A stretch of 14,580 nucleotides of DNA from JBAJNL01 sp036881885. GTDB lineage: Bacteria > Pseudomonadota > Alphaproteobacteria > Holosporales > Hepatobacteraceae. Shown piece after piece: positions 7,585 to 14,400 of this stretch; position 1 is the stretch's first letter; each line of letters begins with the position of its first letter. Position numbers and translations under genes: made by a program. Where the stretch lies: contig JBAJNL010000034.1 of the NCBI GenBank assembly GCA_036881885.1, forward strand, positions 1-14,580, written 5' to 3'. The notes beneath the pieces were generated by a model. That model saw only the letters and a list, made by a program, of their open reading frames with translations. It had not been told where the DNA came from and ran no database searches.

Positions 7585-7792
7585 TGAATACAAAAAATTA
7601 TAAGAAAACCAGTTGACAAAAACGTATCACAAAAAATCAAAAAAAACAATATATTGGCATATTTTGACAGTCGTCTCGGCTGAAAAGGGGAGACTTTTTG
7701 TCAGTTTTACTTTTTCAACACATCCAAGGAAAAGGCTTTTTGAACAGGCAAGCCGCCGTGTGAAAGATCTGGCTTTTTGGTGCGAAAAAAGG

Positions 7793-7798
7793 TATAAG
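7793..7798 (+). promoter_or_regulatory. -10 element for SRP RNA
   Basis: TATAAG ends seven bases before the inferred 5' end of the SRP RNA, the usual distance. No good -35 is visible at 16-18 bp upstream. The stretch 7585-7792 holds no gene I can support. Confidence 0.4.
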
Positions 7799-7805
7799 AA
7801 AGATT

Positions 7806-7896
7806 GGGTCCCCTTGGGCAGTCGTGTTGCCTTAACCTTAGGTCAGGTTCGAAAGAAAGCAGCCGCAGGCAATAACGCTGGGTCAAGGTGTGGCCC
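7806..7896 (+). ncRNA. ffs: Signal recognition particle RNA (4.5S RNA)
   Basis: The RNA partner of Ffh, which targets membrane and secreted proteins to the translocon. The diagnostic core GGTCAGGTTCGAAAGAAAGC followed by AGCC (7841-7864) matches the bacterial core GGTCAGG...GGAAGCAGCC: a GAAA tetraloop, with a U-A closing-stem pair replacing a C-G by compensation, and the symmetric/asymmetric loop bases retained. Outside it the arms pair: GTTGCC (7825-7830) with GGCAAT (7868-7873), CCTTG (7812-7816) with CAAGG (7884-7888), and the ends GGG (7806-7808) with CCC (7894-7896). This gives a single hairpin of about 91 nt, the normal bacterial short form. Ends are set by pairing and are uncertain by a few bases. 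A plus-strand reading frame running through it (7613-7900) is a by-product. EttA follows 84 bp later. Confidence 0.93.
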
Positions 7897-7980
7897 TTAA
7901 AGCAACAGTTTGGGCGCGCCCTTCAAGGCCCGTGGCTGCACGTGTTGCGTTGTGAGAGATCAAACTTAAGGAAGCAAGCG

Positions 7981-9651
7981 TTGTCGTATCAATATATTTA
8001 TGTCATGAAAAACCTGATGAAAGGCCTGCCGCAGGGGCGCACGCTTTTTAAAGACATCACGCTTTCTTTTTTGCCGGGCGCCAAAATTGGCGTTGTGGGT
8101 GTCAACGGCACCGGTAAAAGCACGCTTTTAAAGGTAATGGCAGGGCTTGATACCGATTTTTCGGGCGAAGCCTTTGCGGCCGATGGCGTGCGTGTGGGCT
8201 ATTTGCCGCAAGAGCCGCAACTTGACCCCAAGCTGACGGTGGGTGAACACATTGAAAACGCCTTTAAAGAGATTAAAGAGCTAAGGGCCGCTTTTGACGC
8301 CGTAAGCGCACGCTTTGCCGACCCTTTGTCAGATGACGAGATGCAAAAACTGCTTGAAGAGCAAGCGGTGTTGCAAGAAAAAATTGATGCGCAAGATGGC
8401 TGGGACCTTGAGCGGCGCGTACAAATGGCATCGGAAGCGTTGCGCTGCCCTGCCCCCGACACCCAAGTGCAAACACTGTCAGGCGGTGAAAAGCGGCGCG
8501 TTGCATTGTGCAAGCTTTTGCTAGAGGCGCCGGATATCTTGCTTTTGGACGAGCCAACCAACCACCTTGATGCAGAATCGGTGGCCTGGCTGCAGCGCTT
8601 TTTGCAAGATTATAAGGGTACGGTCATTTTGGTCACGCACGATCGGTACTTTTTGGATCAGGTGGTCGAGTGGATTTTAGAGCTTGACCGCGGCACCGGC
8701 ATTCCCTTTAAGGGCAACTACTCGGTGTGGCTTGAGGCCAAACAAAAGCGCCTACAGCACGAAGCCGCCAGCGAGGCACAGCGCCAAAAAACCCTTAGCC
8801 GCGAGCTTGACTGGATCAGGGCCAACCCCAAAGGCCGCCAAACCAAAAACAAGGCCCGCACCAAAGCCTATGAAGAGCTGCTGGCCAATGCACGCAAAGG
8901 CACCGAGGGCGGCCACCAGATTATGATCCCCACGCCTTCGCGCCTGGGTGATACGGTGCTTGAGGTCACCAACTTGCAAAAAGCGTTTCAAAACAAGCTG
9001 CTTTTTGAAAACTTGTCATTTACGCTGCCGCGCGGTGCGCTTGTGGGTATTGTGGGGGCCAACGGCGCCGGCAAGACAACGCTTTTTCGCTTGCTGATGG
9101 AGCTTGAGGCACCACAATCGGGCGCCATTAAAGTGGGTGACACGGTTGCCATGGGCTATGTCGACCAATCACGCGCCAATTTAAAAGACGACGCCACCGT
9201 TTGGGAAGAAATCGCCGAAGGTCAAGACCTTGTCGAGCTGGGCCACAAAACCATGCAAAGCCGTGCCTATGTCAGCCAGTTTGGCTTTAAGGGACCTGAC
9301 CAGCAAAAGAAGGTGGGCGCGCTGTCAGGCGGTGAGCGCAACCGCTTACATTTGGCCAAGTTGCTTAAAAAAGGCGCCAACTTGTTACTTTTGGACGAGC
9401 CCACCAACGATCTTGATATCGACACGCTGCGCGCCCTTGAGGATGCGCTGCTTGACTATGCCGGCTGCGCCATGATCATTAGCCACGATCGCTGGTTTTT
9501 AGATCGCCTGGCTACGCACCTTTTGGCCTTTGAGGGCGATGGCCGCGTGGTGTGGTTTGAAGGTAACTATGCCGATTATGAAGAAGACAAAAAGCGCCGC
9601 CTTGGTGACGCTGCTGTGAAACCCTTTCGCTATAAGCCCCTGGCCTGCTAA
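7981..9651 (+). CDS. ettA: Energy-dependent translational throttle protein EttA (ABC-F)
   Basis: A cytoplasmic ABC-F ATPase that binds the ribosomal E site and gates the first peptide bond according to ATP/ADP level. The start is TTG 7981: AAGGA lies 8 bases before it, and the protein then begins SYQYIYVMKNL, as alphaproteobacterial EttA does, with 556 residues against 555 in E. coli. Upstream in-frame codons run into the SRP RNA. Two ABC domains are visible. Walker A GVNGTGKST (40-48), signature LSGGEKRR (166-173) and Walker B LLLDEPTNHLD (about 187-197) make the first. GANGAGKTT (359-367), LSGGERNR (448-455) and LLLDEPTNDLD (about 469-479) make the second. The arm insertion (residues 90-150) and the interdomain linker (about 245-315, rich in Lys/Arg/Gln) are both present. 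Nothing appears degraded. Housekeeping role; no operon partner. Confidence 0.95.
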   Translation: MSYQYIYVMKNLMKGLPQGRTLFKDITLSFLPGAKIGVVGVNGTGKSTLLKVMAGLDTDFSGEAFAADGVRVGYLPQEPQLDPKLTVGEHIENAFKEIKELRAAFDAVSARFADPLSDDEMQKLLEEQAVLQEKIDAQDGWDLERRVQMASEALRCPAPDTQVQTLSGGEKRRVALCKLLLEAPDILLLDEPTNHLDAESVAWLQRFLQDYKGTVILVTHDRYFLDQVVEWILELDRGTGIPFKGNYSVWLEAKQKRLQHEAASEAQRQKTLSRELDWIRANPKGRQTKNKARTKAYEELLANARKGTEGGHQIMIPTPSRLGDTVLEVTNLQKAFQNKLLFENLSFTLPRGALVGIVGANGAGKTTLFRLLMELEAPQSGAIKVGDTVAMGYVDQSRANLKDDATVWEEIAEGQDLVELGHKTMQSRAYVSQFGFKGPDQQKKVGALSGGERNRLHLAKLLKKGANLLLLDEPTNDLDIDTLRALEDALLDYAGCAMIISHDRWFLDRLATHLLAFEGDGRVVWFEGNYADYEEDKKRRLGDAAVKPFRYKPLAC

Positions 9652-9660
9652 CAATTGGTT

Positions 9661-9810
9661 GTCATTGCGGGGAACCTTTAAGGCAACGCCGCCCTAGATT
9701 GTTACTGCGAGGAGAAACTTTCGTTTCGACGCGGCAATCCATCTGTGCCTTAGCCGCTTTAGTATGCTGCTTGTGGATCGCCACAGATGCTACGCATCTT
9801 CGCGATGACG
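9661..9810 (+). repeat. Family A palindromic repeat with a variant hairpin
   Basis: Starts nine bases after the ettA stop. A degraded GTCATTGCGGGGAAC box (9661-9695) is followed by a GCGAGGAGAAACTTTCGTTTC...GCGGCAATCCA box (9707-9740). The second palindrome then reads AGATGC-TAC-GCATCT (9785-9799) between GGATCGCC and GCGATGACG. Compared with AGGTAC-TTC-GTACCT at 2652, both arms have changed together, keeping perfect pairing. Confidence 0.85.
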
Positions 9811-9825
9811 AAGGATATTATATGA

Positions 9826-9898
9826 TTGATTTTGCATCAAAATTTGCTAAACTTGCGGACGGTGGAGAGTGCCTTTCGCGCACCTAAAAAAAGACAAC
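9826..9898 (+). repeat. Family B repeat, copy 3
   Basis: Starts TTGATTTTGCATCAAAATTT, continues TGCTAAACTTGCGGACGGTG and ends in CGCGCACCTAAAAAAAGAC. It has the same promoter-like TTGATT-N16-TAAACT as the other copies. A family A element lies just upstream, the same A-B order as at 2546-2845. No gene follows on this strand before 11087. Confidence 0.8.
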
Positions 9899-9937
9899 CT
9901 AAAAGACAGCCCAAAGAAAACCTTAAAAAGACAAAAT

Positions 9938-10073
9938 GAGAATGCCCTGCGCCCACTTAAAAAGAATCTTAACGGTCTCCTCAACGGAAACCTGAAAGAG
10001 GCGCCAAAGAAAAACAAAAAAACATGATCATCGTGAAGGTGCGATGCGCTTTCTCTAAAACGCAATGATCGTG
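9938..10073 (+). repeat. Partial family B fragment and family A relic
   Basis: GAGAATGCCCTGCGCCCACT (9938-9957) plus TAAAAAGA repeats the second half of family B without the promoter-like half. TCATCGTGAAGGTGCGATGC (about 10026-10045) and CGCAATGATCG (10062-10072) resemble a decayed reverse-oriented family A element. The rest of 9899-10113 is A-rich (several AAAAGAC) with no gene I can support. Confidence 0.5.
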
Positions 10074-10113
10074 CCTGCTGCCCGCTCACTTTTTATTATT
10101 GTAAGGGTTATCT

Positions 10114-10138
10114 AAAAAAAAGACCCGCAAGTGAGGCC
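10114..10138 (-). terminator. Probable Rho-independent terminator
   Basis: Directly after the TAA of the minus-strand gene, the transcript reads GGCCT-CACTTGC-GGGTC followed by eight T. The five-base arms pair with two G-U wobbles, so the stem is weak, but the T tract and position fit. Confidence 0.5.
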
Positions 10139-10909
10139 TTATGTAGGTGGCGTTGACAATGGCACCTCACCCATAATTGCAATGATCGCGGCATCAACAT
10201 TGGTTTCTCCACTTTTTAAAGCGCCTGCAATCGCTGTTATTTTAGGTGCTAAGCCCACCGCATCACCAAGCACATCTCCTGATGCGCCCCCAATGGTTCC
10301 ATAGGTTGGCACACCTGAATCACCAATCACGCTTATTAAAGAGTTTGTAATGGTGTTAGGCGTGGTCGTACTACCATCATAGTTAGAATCACTGTCAAGA
10401 AGAACCTTTAAAGCAATCAGTTTGCTTAAAATGTCGGGCTCGTCTTTAACAGACCCGCTATCTGCACCAATAATGCCATATGTCTTGGCAGGCTCAGTAT
10501 CGTAATTCGTGTTGCCTGCAACCTCTTGAATACCTGCAACAATGGTCAACGAAGGCGAAGTGCTGGCATCAATAAGGTCACGCACTGCAGAAAGTTTACC
10601 ATAAATCGTTGTCGCATTATCCACAGGACCAGGCTGATTACCCTCATCAGTCCCAATAATGCCGCCTGTGGCAAACAAGCTGCTAGTACTGGCACAAAGC
10701 ACAAAGGCAAAAGTCAGGCCCCTTAGGCGCCGCAGCTTTGAGCGCACCTCTTGGGGCAACAACGAACCAACGGCCGCATTACGCACCAACGTCAGCTTAC
10801 CATAACGCGACGCATTGATCTTGTTCACGTTAGTGGGACGCAGTGACGAGGCCATCAGCACCCGTTGCTCCCAATTTCTCTTTTTGCTGATCCTCTTTTT
10901 TGTGCCCAT
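10139..10909 (-). CDS. Secreted repeat-family protein, short type (unknown function)
   Basis: A 256-residue member of the same unknown exported family, lacking the W-Y domain. I chose ATG 10909 (an AAAGG lies about ten bases upstream); the frame is open to a TTG at 10972, so the start is not settled. The N-terminal extension is unusually long and basic: the hydrophobic signal segment (LTFAFVLCASTSSLFA) only comes at about 65-80, after some 60 Lys/Arg-rich residues. Cleavage would leave TGGIIGTDEGN as the mature N-terminus. Three repeat units start at GGIIG (82), YGIIG (144) and YGTIG (203), each followed by a K-L/I helix-like segment and an A-I/L..V-x-G segment. The first unit (GIQEVAGNTNY...YGIIG) is closest to the 158-residue protein at 12789 (GVQQVLGNRNY...YGLIG). 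It diverges from the gene at 11087. Confidence 0.75.
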   Translation of the reverse strand: MGTKKRISKKRNWEQRVLMASSLRPTNVNKINASRYGKLTLVRNAAVGSLLPQEVRSKLRRLRGLTFAFVLCASTSSLFATGGIIGTDEGNQPGPVDNATTIYGKLSAVRDLIDASTSPSLTIVAGIQEVAGNTNYDTEPAKTYGIIGADSGSVKDEPDILSKLIALKVLLDSDSNYDGSTTTPNTITNSLISVIGDSGVPTYGTIGGASGDVLGDAVGLAPKITAIAGALKSGETNVDAAIIAIMGEVPLSTPPT

Positions 10910-10990
10910 TACCTGTGTGCCTTTTGTGTGAACTTTAAAACCTAAAACAACTAAAAAACTTTTTGAAAACAAAAGTCTTAGCGGTTTAAA

Positions 10991-11005
10991 TATCTATAAT
11001 CGATA
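10991..11005. promoter_or_regulatory. TATC...GATA inverted repeat in the divergent intergenic region
   Basis: TATCTATAATCGATA lies between the divergent family genes. With the following seven bases it matches 350-371 at 20 of 22 positions. It is 18 bp from the alternative TTG start of the minus-strand gene. A shared regulator site is the simplest reading, but no regulator is identified. Confidence 0.45.
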
Positions 11006-11037
11006 ATTTTTGTTAACAAAATGTTGTTTTTAAGGGT

Positions 11038-11069
11038 GTTTTGTGTTTTTTTTATCTAAAAAAGATACA
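11038..11069 (+). promoter_or_regulatory. Predicted promoter with overlapping inverted repeat
   Basis: Matches 335-364 at 28 of 30 positions (11038-11067). TTGTGT (11041-11046) and GATACA (11064-11069) are 17 bp apart. The inverted repeat TATCTAAAAAAGATA (11053-11067) overlaps the -10. The GTG at 11087 lies 19 bp beyond the palindrome; the corresponding gap to the TTG at 382 is 17 bp. Confidence 0.5.
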
Positions 11070-11086
11070 AATGTGGGCGGCGGTGT

Positions 11087-12766
11087 GTGTACGTTTTTTT
11101 AGGTATGAAACCGCTTGTTTTTGCAACAGCCGGCCGACGGACTGTGGTGCGTTGGGTCACCGTGCGCGGCGTGATGGTGTTTTGGTGTGCAGCGCACCTT
11201 CTGGCAATGAATCGCATTGATGAGCGACTTGCGCAGTCATGGTATGGCATGCCGCGCGTGATGCGCGATGAGGTCATGGTGGTGGCCGCCATCAATCCAG
11301 GACAAGATACGTTGGGTGAGTGCACACGCAAGATCCACCGCGATAAAAAATTGTTGCCGCCGGCTATTCGCTCGATTGCCTTTCTGATTGACGGCACCAT
11401 GCCTGATGATGTAGACAATCCGCGCAATGATCTGTGGCAAAAGATTGAAAACCAGCGCCGGCGCTTACGGGACGAGCCGCTGGATCCCCTGGCTCACTCT
11501 ACAACGGTGCACCTTAAAAGCGATATTGATCAGCTGGGCTTAGCGCTGGATGCAGCACACCCACGCACAAACGCGACAGTTTTGGATAAAATAACAACCG
11601 CGCGCACCACCGCTGGCAATGCCTCGGGCATTGTGATCGACCCGCTGCAAACACAGTTAACGTTGTCTCAACAAAACATCGCAAGCGGCCTTAGTATTGC
11701 CGACGGCCTGGACAAGGCGCAAGGCAACCCGCAAAGAGGACGGCCAGGCGGCCTCATCGGCACCGACGGCAACAAACGTGATGGGCTTGATAGCAAAAAA
11801 AACCTGGTGGGCAAACTGTCATACTTGCTGTGGCAGCTGAATGACAAAACAGAAAGCGGCAAGCACACAACGCTGAATGCGGCCATTGGCGATGTGTGCA
11901 AAGGTGGCGGCGAGACGGCGGACAAAGATCTTGTAGATGCTCGCCCCGTTAGCAAAACGCTTTCTGAGGCGATTATTGCGGTGGCCGGTGACACCCCCAA
12001 AGGTCAGAACGGTGGCATCATTGGCTCAGACAACAACACCATAAGCGGCCTGAACAAGCACAAAGATATTTATGGCAAGCTTTTGCTGTTTCGCGATTTA
12101 ATCGACACCCGTCAAACCGAAGGCGGCGCCCTTGAATCGCCCGATTTGGTGGCGACCCTTTTTGCGCTTCAAGGCGATGTGCTAACGGGCAACCCAGGTG
12201 GCATTATTGGCACCGATGGCAACACGGATAGTGGTTTTGATAGCAAGCAAACACTTTATGCCAAAATGCAGATGATCTTAGAGTGTCTTAATCTGAAATC
12301 TGGAAGCAGCTATCCCACCATTTATGAAAGCATCGACAACTTAAGCGGTGACCTGACAGCCTATAAAAACCTTGTGGATGCGCGCCCAGAAACAGCCACG
12401 CTTGATGCAGCGATCATTGAGGTGGCCGGCGACACCACCAACAATGCACCGGGCGGTATCATTGGGTCAGACGGCAATAGCGGACCTGGCGGGCTGGATG
12501 AACCGCACGACATTTATGCCAAATGTGTGGTGCTGAAAGGGTTTTTGAAGCAAGACGCCACCAGCCTTTATGGCGCCATTGTCTCGCTGGGAGACGTCAT
12601 TGGATCAGACGGCAACACAGAAGACGGTTTTGATAGCGCAACCACCTTGCATGAAAAACTTGAAAAAATACGCGATGCGCTAGTGGCTCTTGCGCCCGAA
12701 ACCGACACCATTGCTGAAGCCTTGTGTGCCATCGGCGGCATTGGCTGCCCTGCAGCCACATCATAA
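11087..12766 (+). CDS. Secreted repeat-family protein, W-Y domain plus five repeats (unknown function)
   Basis: The largest family member, 559 residues from GTG 11087. That start aligns with the gene at 382 relative to the shared upstream block; ATG 11105 is the alternative and leaves the signal peptide whole. The hydrophobic segment VRGVMVFWCAAHLLA (26-40) precedes the mature protein. The W-Y domain (45-130) has SWYGMPRVMRDEV (51-63), PPAIRSIAFLIDG (91-103) and NDLWQKI (114-120). Five repeat heads follow: GGLIGTDGN (221), GGIIGSDNN (309), GGIIGTDGN (371), GGIIGSDGN (457) and VIGSDGN (504). Each is followed after 7-9 residues by a [DT]-[IL]-[YVH]-x-K segment. Interleaved LVDARPVSKTLSEAIIAVAG (282-301) and LVDARPETATLDAAIIEVAG (429-448) match single copies in the genes at 382 and 1524. 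Aspartate/glycine turns next to helix-like stretches suggest a repeat solenoid. No catalytic motif is visible. The gene at 12789 follows 22 bp later. Confidence 0.8.
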   Translation: MYVFLGMKPLVFATAGRRTVVRWVTVRGVMVFWCAAHLLAMNRIDERLAQSWYGMPRVMRDEVMVVAAINPGQDTLGECTRKIHRDKKLLPPAIRSIAFLIDGTMPDDVDNPRNDLWQKIENQRRRLRDEPLDPLAHSTTVHLKSDIDQLGLALDAAHPRTNATVLDKITTARTTAGNASGIVIDPLQTQLTLSQQNIASGLSIADGLDKAQGNPQRGRPGGLIGTDGNKRDGLDSKKNLVGKLSYLLWQLNDKTESGKHTTLNAAIGDVCKGGGETADKDLVDARPVSKTLSEAIIAVAGDTPKGQNGGIIGSDNNTISGLNKHKDIYGKLLLFRDLIDTRQTEGGALESPDLVATLFALQGDVLTGNPGGIIGTDGNTDSGFDSKQTLYAKMQMILECLNLKSGSSYPTIYESIDNLSGDLTAYKNLVDARPETATLDAAIIEVAGDTTNNAPGGIIGSDGNSGPGGLDEPHDIYAKCVVLKGFLKQDATSLYGAIVSLGDVIGSDGNTEDGFDSATTLHEKLEKIRDALVALAPETDTIAEALCAIGGIGCPAATS

Positions 12767-12788
12767 GTGAGAGGAAGAAAGGGAGAAC

Positions 12789-13265
12789 ATGTTTGTGTTA
12801 GCAGTTGTGCCGCGCAAAGTGCGGGTGCGTTTCAGTTGGATGTGTATACTATGCCTTTTGGTGATAACAATGGCAGCTTTGGTGCACGCCCCCGGCGGCA
12901 TTATTGGCGATGACATGGGTGATAAAAATGGCTCTATTAACACTGCCCAAACGGTTCATGAAAAACTTGATGAGATACGAAAGCTCATTGATGGCACATC
13001 TACAGATGTTGTAAAAGGTGTGCAACAGGTTTTGGGAAACCGCAATTATTATCTTTCAGATGACTATCAATACGGCCTTATTGGCGACGTCGAAGACATG
13101 GATCAAGTTTCAACAAAAACAGATATTTATGGAAAACTGGAGGATATGTTGGCAGCCCTTCACACAGCTATTACACAAAAGTGGGGCAACCCTGGCGGCC
13201 CCACATACATCTCAGCGGCGCCGCTAACCTTTCGCATTCTCATTGATAATATTAAAAACTCTTGA
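12789..13265 (+). CDS. Secreted repeat-family protein, minimal two-repeat type (unknown function)
   Basis: A 158-residue protein immediately downstream of the 559-residue member, probably co-transcribed. GGGAG is only three bases from the ATG, so the GTG at 12795 (nine bases) may be the real start. Basic residues 9-14 and the hydrophobic stretch WMCILCLLVITMAALVHA (17-34) form the signal peptide, so the mature protein begins at or near PGGIIGDDMGD. Two repeat units start at GGIIG (36) and YGLIG (95), each with a VHEKL or DIYGKL segment (56-60, 112-117). There is no W-Y domain. It is closest to the divergent gene at 10139-10909, as seen in the G-x-Q-x-V-x-G-N-x-N-Y spacer. The C-terminus carries no recognised domain. 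Confidence 0.72.
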   Translation: MFVLAVVPRKVRVRFSWMCILCLLVITMAALVHAPGGIIGDDMGDKNGSINTAQTVHEKLDEIRKLIDGTSTDVVKGVQQVLGNRNYYLSDDYQYGLIGDVEDMDQVSTKTDIYGKLEDMLAALHTAITQKWGNPGGPTYISAAPLTFRILIDNIKNS

Positions 13266-13290
13266 TTCTGCCAAAGCATTCTGAGAACAA

Positions 13291-13333
13291 AACCTTATTT
13301 TTGCACACGTGGTGGCACCGTGCGTGTAAGGTT
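13291..13333 (+). other. Inverted repeat after the secreted-protein operon
   Basis: AACCTTA (13291-13297) pairs with TAAGGTT (13327-13333). Inside, GCACACG and CGTGCGTG can pair with a mismatch around a loop of about nine bases. It begins 25 bp after the stop, so it may protect or end the transcript, but no T tract follows. Confidence 0.4.
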
Positions 13334-13402
13334 CGTTGTCATCGCGAATGACTGCTACAGTTCATACCGCTTGCCCCTTTGTTTGAAAGATCACGCATTT
13401 GA

Positions 13403-13475
13403 TTGATTTTGCTTAAAAATTTGCTAAACTTGCGGATGGTGGATCATGCCTTTCGCGCACTTAGAAGAAAAGGAA
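13403..13475 (+). repeat. Family B repeat, copy 4
   Basis: Starts TTGATTTTGCTTAAAAATTT and continues TGCTAAACTTGCGGATGGTG, GATCATGCC and TTTCGCGCACTTAGAAG. It is in the same orientation as the other three copies. No family A element adjoins it, only a GTCATCGCGAA scrap at 13339-13349. Confidence 0.8.
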
Positions 13476-13502
13476 AGTGGGAGCGGTTGTCATAGACTCA
13501 GG

Positions 13503-13603
13503 CCTTTTGCAATAACGGCCAACATGACGTAGCACACCCCGAAACCTTTTTGCAATAACGGCCAACATGACGTAGCGCACCTCGAAACCTTTTTGCAATA
13601 ACG
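13503..13603 (+). repeat. 42-43-bp tandem repeat, about 2.4 copies (family C)
   Basis: Units start CCTTTTGCAATAACGGCC (13503), CCTTTTTGCAATAACGGCC (13545) and CCTTTTTGCAATAACG (13588, truncated). The first two continue AACATGACGTAGC and differ by a one-base indel and two substitutions. The array sits downstream of the stop of the minus-strand dehydrogenase gene. It is non-coding and possibly variable in copy number between strains. Confidence 0.85.
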
Positions 13604-13626
13604 AAACGATTTGGCGTGAGGGGGCG

Positions 13627-14400
13627 CTATTGCGCGCTCCAACCGCCGTCAATGGTCAGGTGCGCACCGGTCATTTGCGATGCAGCATCTGATGCCAAAT
13701 AGAAAGCACTTTCGCCCATCTGTTCGGGCGTTGCAAACTCGCCTGATGGTTGCTTTTCGCGTAACAGCTTATCTTTGGCGCTTTCAAACGAAATCCCCTC
13801 TTTATCGGCAATGCCCTGAATTTGTTTTTCCACAAGGGGTGTCAAAACCCAGCCCGGGCAGATGCAGTTAGAGGTCACGCCGGTGCCTGCCGCCTCGAGC
13901 GCAAAAACTTTTGACAAACCCAACAGTCCGTGCTTGGCCGCCACATAAGCCGCCTTTTCGGTTGAGGCCACCAGGCCATGCACCGAAGACACATGAATCA
14001 ACCTGCCCCACTGTTTTTCATACATATAAGGCAGAGCCGCTTTTGAGATATAAAACGCCGCCTCAAGGTTAAGTGCAATCACTTTGCGCCACTTGTCATC
14101 ATCAAAATCTTGTGCCAAGGCCTTGTGCTGAATGCCAGCGTTATTGACCACAACGTCGACCGTGCCAAAAGCTTTAACGCACATCTTGACAATCTCATAG
14201 CATCCATCAGGTGTTGACAGATCGCACGGTGCATACAGCGCATCTTGAGACGAGATTTCTTTGATTTCTTCAATCAAGGGCAGCACACTTGCTGGCTCTT
14301 CAACACCGTTTAGCACCACACGATAGCCATTTTTTGCAAAGACTTTTGCCACACCAAGACCAATACCGCTGGTTGATCCTGTCACAATAACGCTTTTCAC
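13627..14400 (-). CDS. bdhA: D-3-hydroxybutyrate dehydrogenase (SDR family)
   Basis: A cytoplasmic NAD-dependent enzyme interconverting 3-hydroxybutyrate and acetoacetate, used to draw on poly-hydroxybutyrate or host ketone bodies. The 257-residue length is that of the classical short-chain dehydrogenases. Visible are the cofactor motif TGSTSGIG (7-14), NNAG (86-89) and the catalytic set Asn111, Ser139, Tyr152 and Lys156. The substrate-site residues known from Pseudomonas 3-hydroxybutyrate dehydrogenase (Gln94, His144, Lys152, Trp187, Gln196) have exact counterparts at Gln91, His141, Lys149, Trp184 and Gln193. This makes the specific name secure. The start is GTG 14400, preceded by AAGGGGG at about 5 bases. 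It ends in DGGWSAQ, typical of the family. No operon partner is visible; the upstream 180 bp are A+T-rich. Confidence 0.93.
   Translation of the reverse strand: MKSVIVTGSTSGIGLGVAKVFAKNGYRVVLNGVEEPASVLPLIEEIKEISSQDALYAPCDLSTPDGCYEIVKMCVKAFGTVDVVVNNAGIQHKALAQDFDDDKWRKVIALNLEAAFYISKAALPYMYEKQWGRLIHVSSVHGLVASTEKAAYVAAKHGLLGLSKVFALEAAGTGVTSNCICPGWVLTPLVEKQIQGIADKEGISFESAKDKLLREKQPSGEFATPEQMGESAFYLASDAASQMTGAHLTIDGGWSAQ

Noticed and set aside
7613..7900. 95-codon plus-strand frame before ettA
   Set aside because: It starts with TTG without a ribosome-binding site, resembles no family I know, and its last third is the SRP RNA.
7911..7920. GGGCGCGCCC palindrome as terminator of the SRP RNA
   Set aside because: Self-complementary without a usable loop and with no T tract.
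7888..7980. Longer ettA start
   Set aside because: The added residues do not belong to EttA and begin inside the SRP RNA; TTG 7981 gives the normal N-terminus and length.
13503..13603. CRISPR array
   Set aside because: The units are directly adjacent with no unique spacers, there are only 2.4 copies and no cas genes.
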